From Streptomyces sporangiiformans (GTDB taxonomy: Bacteria; Actinomycetota; Actinomycetes; Streptomycetales; Streptomycetaceae), in contig NZ_VCHX02000333.1 in assembly GCF_005768555.2 (NCBI RefSeq), positions 1 through 34,878 of the forward strand: 34,878 nucleotides of DNA, in the 5' to 3' direction. The position numbers and the translations under genes are program-made. Positions within the stretch are counted from its first letter, which is position 1. The number at the start of each line of letters is the position of its first letter. Below the pieces are notes generated by a model, which was not told the origin of the DNA, searched no databases, and saw only the letters and a program-made list of their open reading frames with translations. Shown piece by piece: positions 29,764 through 34,878 of this stretch.

Positions 29764-30666
29764 ATGACTGAGTCGCACCCCAGGATCAGCAAGGCTGTCA
29801 TCCCCGCAGCAGGCCTCGGCACCCGGTTCCTGCCGGCCACCAAAGCCACTCCCAAGGAGATGCTGCCGGTAGTCGACAAGCCGGCGATCCAGTACGTGGT
29901 CGAGGAGGCCGTGTCCGCGGGTCTCGACGACGTCCTCATGATCACAGGCCGGAACAAGCGCCCCCTTGAGGATCACTTCGACCGCAACTACGAGCTGGAA
30001 TCGGCCCTTCAGAAGAAGGGCGACGCCGGCCGGCTCGCCAAGGTGCAGGAGTCCAGCGACCTCGCGACCATGCACTACGTGCGCCAGGGCGACCCCAGGG
30101 GCCTCGGCCACGCCGTCCTCTGCGCGGCCCCGCACGTCGGCCACGAGCCCTTCGCCGTCCTGCTCGGCGACGACCTGATCGACCCGCGCGACCCCCTGCT
30201 CGCGCGCATGGTCGAGGTCCAGGAGCAGCACGGCGGCAGCGTCATCGCGCTCATGGAGGTCGCGCCCGAGCAGATCCACCTCTACGGATGCGCGGCCGTC
30301 GAGACCACCGTGGACAGCGACGTCGTCAAGATCACGGACCTGGTCGAGAAGCCGGCCGCGCAGGACGCCCCGTCGAACTACGCGATCATCGGCCGCTACG
30401 TGCTCGACCCGCACATCTTCGACATTCTGCGCAAGACCGAGCCGGGCCGCGGCGGCGAGATCCAGCTCACCGACGCCCTCCAGCAGCTCGCCGCCGACGA
30501 GAAGGTCGGCGGGCCCGTGCACGGCGTCGTCTTCAAGGGCCGCCGCTATGACACCGGTGACCGAGGCGACTACCTCCGTGCCATTGTCCGACTCGCGTGC
30601 GAACGTGAAGACCTGGGCCCCGAATTCCGGACCTGGCTTCGCAGTTACGTCACCGAGGAGATGTAG
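29764..30666 (+). CDS. galU: UTP--glucose-1-phosphate uridylyltransferase
   Basis: A 300-residue nucleotidyltransferase making UDP-glucose from UTP and glucose-1-phosphate, for cell-wall and exopolysaccharide sugars, trehalose and glycogen metabolism. The nucleotide-binding motif is GLGTRFLPATKATPKEMLPVVDKP (from residue 17). FAVLLGDDLID supplies the metal-binding Asp pair, and a VEKP segment follows in the middle of the protein, as in other GalU enzymes. The start at 29764 is preferred over ATG 29752, which lies in the -10 hexamer. It is followed after 5 nt by moeA, so the two are probably cotranscribed. Confidence 0.96.
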   Translation: MTESHPRISKAVIPAAGLGTRFLPATKATPKEMLPVVDKPAIQYVVEEAVSAGLDDVLMITGRNKRPLEDHFDRNYELESALQKKGDAGRLAKVQESSDLATMHYVRQGDPRGLGHAVLCAAPHVGHEPFAVLLGDDLIDPRDPLLARMVEVQEQHGGSVIALMEVAPEQIHLYGCAAVETTVDSDVVKITDLVEKPAAQDAPSNYAIIGRYVLDPHIFDILRKTEPGRGGEIQLTDALQQLAADEKVGGPVHGVVFKGRRYDTGDRGDYLRAIVRLACEREDLGPEFRTWLRSYVTEEM

Positions 30667-30671
30667 CAATC

Positions 30672-32000
30672 TTGAGCAGCGCCGCGACCCGCGTCACCGG
30701 CCAGGACCAGGACCACCTCTGGACGGTGACCGAGCACCTGGAGGACATCCTCACGACCGTCCACCCCCTCGATCCCATCGAGCTGCAGCTCCTCGACGCC
30801 CAGGGCTGCGTTCTGGTCGAGGACGTCACGGTGCCGGTCTCCCTGCCGCCGTTCGACAACAGCTCGATGGACGGGTACGCGGTCCGGGTCACCGATGTCG
30901 CGGGCGCGAGTGAGGAGTTCCCGGCCGTTCTCACGGTCGTCGGGGACGTCGCGGCGGGCCAGGGCGAACCGCTCCACGTGGGTCCCGGCGAAGCCGCCCG
31001 CATCATGACCGGCGCCCCGCTGCCGCCCGGCGCCGAGACGGTCGTTCCCGTCGAGTGGACCGACGGCGGTCTCGGCGAGGGCGCCGCCTCCCGGATGCGT
31101 GCCCACAGCACTGCCCCCGAGGGGGCCACCGGACAGGTGCGGATCCACCGCCCGGCACCGGCCCGCGCGCACGTGCGCGCGGAGGGCAGCGACGTCAAGG
31201 CCGGGGACCGCGCCCTCGAAGCGGGCAGCGTCCTCGGACCGCCCCAGATCGCGCTGCTCGCCGCGATCGGCCGCGGGACGGTACGCGTGCGCCCGCGCCC
31301 GCGCGTGGTCGTCCTGTCCACCGGCAGCGAACTGGTCCAGCCCGACGAGCAGTTGGGCAGCGGCCAGATCTACGACTCCAACAGCTTCGCGCTGACCGCC
31401 GCCGCGCGCGACGCCGGAGCCATCGCCTACCGCGTGGGCGCCGTCGCCGACGACGCCGAGACGCTGCGCTCCACCATCGAGGACCAGCTCGTCCGGGCCG
31501 ACCTGCTGGTCACCACGGGCGGCGTGAGCGTGGGGGCGTACGACGTCGTCAAGGAGGCGCTGGAGTCCGTCGGTGACGAGGACGAACCCGGCAGCGGCAT
31601 CGAGTTCCGCAAGCTCGCCATGCAGCCAGGCAAACCCCAGGGCTTCGGCTCCATCGGCCCCGACCACACCCCGCTGCTCGCGCTGCCGGGCAACCCCGTG
31701 TCGTCGTACGTCTCCTTCGAGCTGTTCGTACGCCCCGCGATCCGCACTCTGATGGGCCTCGACGACGTCCACCGGCCCACGACCACGGCGATCCTCAGGA
31801 CGGACAAGGCGCTGACCTCACCGACCGGACGCCGTCAATTCCTGCGCGGGCGGTACGCGGACGGGGAGGTGACCCCCGTCGGCGGTGCCGGATCGCATCT
31901 GATCGCGGCCCTCGCGCACGCCGACGCGCTGATCGTGGTCCCCGAGTCCGTGGAGTCCGTGGAGCCCGGTACCGAGGTCGAGGTGGTCCTGCTCGGCTGA
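30672..32000 (+). CDS. moeA: molybdopterin molybdenumtransferase MoeA / gephyrin-like protein Glp
   Basis: A 442-residue MoeA-family protein. Domains I/II begin with SSMDGYAVRVTDV, the Mo-binding region (LQLLDAQGCVLVEDV), and MTGAPLPPGAETVVPVEW. Domain III (about 205-345) is the MPT-binding fold with VLSTGSELVQPDEQLGSGQIYDSNS and TTGGVSVGAYDVVKEAL, then ALPGNPVSSYVSFELFVRPA. MoeA inserts molybdate into adenylated molybdopterin made with MogA. In corynebacteria a MoeA paralogue called Glp binds FtsZ and a membrane receptor (GLPR, the SepX homologue) in cell division. Because sepX lies just downstream, this copy may be a Glp or do both jobs. The start is TTG at 30672 with GAGGAG 11 nt upstream, inside the end of galU. 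Confidence 0.92.
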   Translation: MSSAATRVTGQDQDHLWTVTEHLEDILTTVHPLDPIELQLLDAQGCVLVEDVTVPVSLPPFDNSSMDGYAVRVTDVAGASEEFPAVLTVVGDVAAGQGEPLHVGPGEAARIMTGAPLPPGAETVVPVEWTDGGLGEGAASRMRAHSTAPEGATGQVRIHRPAPARAHVRAEGSDVKAGDRALEAGSVLGPPQIALLAAIGRGTVRVRPRPRVVVLSTGSELVQPDEQLGSGQIYDSNSFALTAAARDAGAIAYRVGAVADDAETLRSTIEDQLVRADLLVTTGGVSVGAYDVVKEALESVGDEDEPGSGIEFRKLAMQPGKPQGFGSIGPDHTPLLALPGNPVSSYVSFELFVRPAIRTLMGLDDVHRPTTTAILRTDKALTSPTGRRQFLRGRYADGEVTPVGGAGSHLIAALAHADALIVVPESVESVEPGTEVEVVLLG

Positions 32001-32061
32001 GTGCCCGGACTTGGGGGTACCGTGTCGCGCACAACAGGCCCGACCGGGAGCGCCGCAGCAC

Positions 32062-32574
32062 ATGACTGTTCCTTCCCGGGGAGAAACCCCCGGACCCCCT
32101 GCGCAGGACCGACTGACGCACCTCGACGATGCGGGCGCCGCCCGCATGGTCGACGTGTCGGGGAAGGACGTGACCGCGCGCACCGCCCGCGCCAGCGGTC
32201 GCGTCCTGGTCTCACCCCGGGTGGTCGAGCTGCTGCGCGGCGAGGGCCTGCCCAAGGGCGACGCGCTCGCCACCGCGCGCATCGCGGGCGTCATGGGCGC
32301 CAAGCGCACACCGGACCTGATCCCGCTGTGCCACCCGCTGTCGGTGTCGGGTGTGAAGCTTGATCTGTCGGTCGCGGACGACGCCGTGGAAATCCTGGCC
32401 ACCGTGAAGACCACCGACCGTACGGGCGTGGAGATGGAGGCCCTCACCGCGGTCAGTGTGGCGGCCCTCACCGTGATCGACATGGTCAAGGCGGTCGACA
32501 AACAGGCGGTCATCACGGACGTACGCGTCGAGGAGAAGACGGGCGGCAAGTCGGGCGACTGGAGCCGGGCATGA
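32062..32574 (+). CDS. moaC: cyclic pyranopterin monophosphate synthase MoaC
   Basis: A 170-residue enzyme of molybdenum cofactor synthesis, step 1, acting after MoaA to form cPMP. Motifs: ARMVDVSGKDVTARTARASG at the start of the domain, AKRTPDLIPLCHPL (about 92-105) and KTTDRTGVEMEALTAVS (about 121-137), which carry the catalytic Lys, His and Asp residues of the family. ATG at 32062 is chosen; the first 30 residues are a poorly conserved extension. Its TGA overlaps the mogA ATG (ATGA), so the two are translationally coupled. It starts 62 nt after moeA. Confidence 0.95.
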   Translation: MTVPSRGETPGPPAQDRLTHLDDAGAARMVDVSGKDVTARTARASGRVLVSPRVVELLRGEGLPKGDALATARIAGVMGAKRTPDLIPLCHPLSVSGVKLDLSVADDAVEILATVKTTDRTGVEMEALTAVSVAALTVIDMVKAVDKQAVITDVRVEEKTGGKSGDWSRA

Positions 32575-33116
32575 CCGCTCCGGCCGAACCGCCGACCGGC
32601 GGCGCCCTCGTCGCTCCGTACTCCGCTCTGGTCGTGACCGCCTCGAACCGCGCGGCGGCGGGCGTGTACGAGGACAAGGGCGGCCCCTTGATCGCGGAGG
32701 GGCTGGCGAAGGCAGGCTTCGCGGTCGACGGACCATGGGTCGTGCCCGACGGCGATCCGGTCGAGAGCGCGCTCAGGGGCGGCGTCGAGGCGGGGTACGA
32801 CGTGATCGTCACCACCGGCGGAACCGGCATCTCGCCCACCGACCGCACCCCCGAGGCCACCCGTCGCGTCCTCGACCACGAGGTACCGGGCATTCCGGAG
32901 GCCATCAGGGCGTTCGGAAGAGAGAAGGTGCCCACGGCGGCACTGTCCCGGGGACTCGCGGGAGTCGCCAAGGGGACGCTGATCGTGAACCTGCCGGGCT
33001 CCACGGGCGGGGTGCGGGACGGGCTCGCGGTCCTGGAGCCCCTGCTGATCCACGCCGTCGACCAGATCCGCGGCGGCGACCACCCCAGACCCAGCGGCAG
33101 TGGGGGTGCGAGCTGA
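32571..33116 (+). CDS. mogA: molybdopterin adenylyltransferase MogA/MoaB family
   Basis: A 181-residue protein of the MogA/MoaB fold that adenylates molybdopterin before MoeA adds molybdate. Motifs: SALVVTASNRAAAGVYEDKGGPLIAEGL, IVTTGGTGISPTDRTPEATRRVLDHEVPGI (the TTGGTG substrate loop) and NLPGSTGGVRDGLAVLEPLL. Start codon ATG overlaps the moaC stop. The stop TGA overlaps the proposed CTG start of the acetyltransferase gene, so moaC, mogA and the GNAT gene form one coupled block. Confidence 0.93.
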   Translation: MTAPAEPPTGGALVAPYSALVVTASNRAAAGVYEDKGGPLIAEGLAKAGFAVDGPWVVPDGDPVESALRGGVEAGYDVIVTTGGTGISPTDRTPEATRRVLDHEVPGIPEAIRAFGREKVPTAALSRGLAGVAKGTLIVNLPGSTGGVRDGLAVLEPLLIHAVDQIRGGDHPRPSGSGGAS

Positions 33117-33772
33117 ACAGTCCATCCTGGCCGGTCGAGCTGGCGGAAGGCGATGTCCTCCTCCGGCCCATAAAGCTGCGCGACCAGCGAGCCTGGCGCG
33201 AGGTCAACCGGCGCAACCGGGAGTGGCTGCGCCCTTGGGAAGCGACCATTCCACCGCCCACCCCCAGCGGGCCGATAGCGCACCGGCCGACCTACCGCCA
33301 GATGGTCCGTCATCTGCGTTCCGAAGCCAACGCGGGCCGGATGCTGCCCTTCGTCATCGAGTACAAGGGGCGGCTCGTCGGGCAATTGACGGTCGCGGGG
33401 ATTACGTGGGGCTCGATGTGCTCGGGCCATGTCGGGTACTGGGTGGACGAGGCGGTCGCCGGGCGCGGAGTGATGCCGACGGCTGTCGCCCTCGCGGTCG
33501 ACCATTGCTTCCGCACCGTGGGTCTGCACCGCATCGAAGTCTGCATTCGCCCCGAGAACGGGCCCAGTCGCCGGGTCGTCGAGAAACTCGGATTCCGCGA
33601 GGAAGGGATTCGTCCGCGCTATCTGCACATCGACGGCGCCTGGCGCGACCACCTCATCTTCGCACTCACGGCGGAAGAGGTACCGGACGGGCTGCTCAGC
33701 CGCTGGCAGCGAGCACACTCGAGGAACGGGTCCGAAAACTCACCAAGGGACACGCCTCGGAACCCCGCGTAA
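33113..33772 (+). CDS. RimJ/RimL-type GNAT N-acetyltransferase
   Basis: A 219-residue GNAT acetyltransferase of the RimJ/RimL type, which acetylate N-termini of ribosomal or other proteins. It has the usual start of the fold (VELAEGDVLLRPIKLRDQRAW), the acetyl-CoA-binding stretch around GHVGYWVDEAVAGRGVMPTAVALAVDHCF (about 103-130), and RIEVCIRPENGPSRRVVEKLGFREEG (about 142-166). No ATG, GTG or TTG lies in frame before the domain, so CTG at 33113 is proposed; it overlaps the mogA stop (CTGA) and has a G-rich GGGGGTG stretch upstream. In mycobacteria a rimJ gene is likewise between moeA1 and the GLPR-like gene. Confidence 0.88.
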   Translation: MNSPSWPVELAEGDVLLRPIKLRDQRAWREVNRRNREWLRPWEATIPPPTPSGPIAHRPTYRQMVRHLRSEANAGRMLPFVIEYKGRLVGQLTVAGITWGSMCSGHVGYWVDEAVAGRGVMPTAVALAVDHCFRTVGLHRIEVCIRPENGPSRRVVEKLGFREEGIRPRYLHIDGAWRDHLIFALTAEEVPDGLLSRWQRAHSRNGSENSPRDTPRNPA

Positions 33773-33935
33773 ATGAAATAAGTGTTCGAAATGATCGACC
33801 TTCGACCACCCTCGGACATTAATGTGGCCCTCCCGGCGGCCTGCTGATCGCATCGATCACAAAAAAAGCTCGAAATATCAGCCAGATCGTGCGACACACC
33901 GGCGGAATTGGCAGATGGCCTCACGCAAACCCCTC

Positions 33936-33941
33936 TACCGT
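33936..33941 (+). promoter_or_regulatory. -10 element of leaderless sepX
   Basis: TACCGT ends 7 nt before the GTG start at 33949. GAGG lies too close to the start to act well as a ribosome-binding site. The 33773-33948 gap is otherwise AT-richer, without a clear hairpin. Confidence 0.45.
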
Positions 33942-33948
33942 GTGAGGC

Positions 33949-34878
33949 GTGAGCAGCAGCGGCCTCATCTACGCAGTCATCGTCGGGGCCTGGGCCGCCT
34001 ACTTGGTGCCTATGTGGCTCCGTAGGCAGGACGAGCTGAATGAGGCCCGTCCGACGGAACGCTTCAGCACCGCCATCCGGCTGCTGTCCGGACGGGCGGG
34101 AATGGAGCGCCGGTACGCCAAGGACCTGCGGGCGCGCTCCGCCGAAGAGGGGGAGCAGCACGCCGAAACGGACGGCATCACCGGCTCGGTGGACGCCCGG
34201 GCCTTCGCCATGCCTCAGACACGGCGCGAGGTACGGGCCGACGTCGAGGACGAACGCGGAAACGCACGGAAGAGCGCGCGGGGCGCACGAGGCGCTCGCG
34301 GAGCACGCGATGACGCGCGGCCCGAGGCGCAGGGCGGGCCCGCGGCGAAGCCGGCGCCCAAGTCGGCATCCGCGGCGGCGCCGAAGCCCGGCTCCCAGAA
34401 GGGGGCGCAGTCGGCCCGCCCGGCGGGCGCCCGGCCCGTGCCTCAGCAGGGAGCCAAGCAGGGCGCCAAGCCGGGGGGCAAGCAGGGTGCCTCGTCGGGT
34501 GCCAAGCAGTCGTCGTCCGCGTCCGCGGCGTCCTCTTCCTCGACCGCGGCGTCGTCGTCCGCGTCGTCTCGCGCGCGGCGCAACGCGTCGGCGGAGGCCG
34601 CCGCGCGCGCTCGACGCACGAAGGTGCTCGCGCGTCGGCGACGTACCACGACCGTTCTCTTCCTGGCCTTCACGCTCGGCGCGATCGTGGCGGCCGTCGG
34701 CGGACTCGCGTTCCTGTGGGCGCCCGGCGTGCCCGCGGTGATGCTGAGCGTGTACATCGCCTATCTGCGCTCGCAGGAGCGGCGGCGCTTCACGTACACG
34801 ATGGATCGCCGGCGCGCCGAGGCCGCGGCGCAGCGGCTGCGGGAGCGGCAGCCCCGGCGGCGGCCGCCCGCCGAGCCG
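33949..34878 (+). CDS. sepX: divisome membrane protein SepX / GLPR homologue (partial, 3' end outside window)
   Basis: At least 310 residues are visible; the gene runs off the right edge. The N-terminus MSSSGLIYAVIVGAWAAYLVPMWL is one membrane helix (about 5-24), followed by the conserved WLRRQDELNEARPTERFSTAIRLLSG segment. A long Ala/Lys/Ser/Gly-rich disordered linker (about 75-225) leads to two more hydrophobic helices (about 235-275) and a basic segment. This fits SepX of Streptomyces, a membrane protein needed for Z-ring stability, cross-walls and sporulation, and GLPR of corynebacteria, the membrane receptor of the gephyrin-like protein Glp. The start is GTG at 33949. The moeA/glp gene upstream supports the assignment. 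Confidence 0.85.
   Translation, partial: MSSSGLIYAVIVGAWAAYLVPMWLRRQDELNEARPTERFSTAIRLLSGRAGMERRYAKDLRARSAEEGEQHAETDGITGSVDARAFAMPQTRREVRADVEDERGNARKSARGARGARGARDDARPEAQGGPAAKPAPKSASAAAPKPGSQKGAQSARPAGARPVPQQGAKQGAKPGGKQGASSGAKQSSSASAASSSSTAASSSASSRARRNASAEAAARARRTKVLARRRRTTTVLFLAFTLGAIVAAVGGLAFLWAPGVPAVMLSVYIAYLRSQERRRFTYTMDRRRAEAAAQRLRERQPRRRPPAEP

Noticed and set aside
33893..33897. GACAC, the WhiA core motif, upstream of sepX
   Set aside because: A five-base motif is expected often by chance; without binding data it does not support WhiA control, although it would make sense for a division gene.

Overview
The window is chromosomal DNA from a Streptomyces-type actinomycete. It has high GC with strong third-position GC bias, GTG, TTG and apparently CTG starts, a HrdD sigma factor, a SepX/GLPR-type divisome protein, and long GC-rich hairpins without U-tracts as terminators. 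I count 30 protein genes. I see no tRNA, rRNA, CRISPR array, insertion sequence or phage gene. Gene content around hrdD and the fructose genes resembles the S. coelicolor hrdD region as I remember it; I could not align it. This looks like core chromosome rather than an acquired island.

Left part (1-12.1 kb): a tandem IclR regulator (63-1850, minus); a secreted M6-type metalloprotease (1910-3190, minus); a TetR regulator with twin operators (3433-4077) followed by a DHA2 efflux pump (4318-5862); a divergent MarR/dioxygenase pair (6020-7449) with a clear inverted repeat between them; hrdD (8010-9008) behind an exact SigR-type promoter; a WYL-domain regulator (9320-10306, minus) divergent from a second DHA2 pump (10535-12067).

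Centre (12.1-25.9 kb): the fructose operon fruR-fruK-fruA (12245-16240), bracketed by hairpin terminators and fronted by two inverted operator-like sites. Then comes a mostly minus-strand block: a hypothetical protein with an internal duplication, a lipoprotein L,D-transpeptidase, a P1-family aminopeptidase, mscL, an SAF/RcpC-like protein, 5'-methylthioadenosine phosphorylase, an FmdB/Ruc-like zinc-ribbon protein, an MFS transporter and a CPA-type cation/proton antiporter. A 58-residue ORF of unknown function lies on the plus strand.

Right part (26.2-34.9 kb): a membrane-anchored penicillin-acylase-family Ntn hydrolase, a 5-formyltetrahydrofolate cyclo-ligase divergent from galU, then galU-moeA(glp)-moaC-mogA-GNAT, tightly packed, followed by sepX, which runs off the right edge. 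The same set (mscL, FmdB, cyclo-ligase, galU, moeA/glp, rimJ-like GNAT, SepX/GLPR homologue) is grouped in mycobacteria. It joins nucleotide-sugar supply, molybdopterin synthesis and a gephyrin-like cell-division scaffold.

The most informative signals outside the genes are: a SigR promoter before hrdD; paired operators before tetR, fruR, the dioxygenase and the second MFS gene; six start codons placed 6-7 nt after a TAnnnT hexamer, which suggests leaderless mRNAs; two genes that seem to need CTG starts; and at least eight unrelated short tandem repeats, two of which run across a stop codon into the 3' flank.
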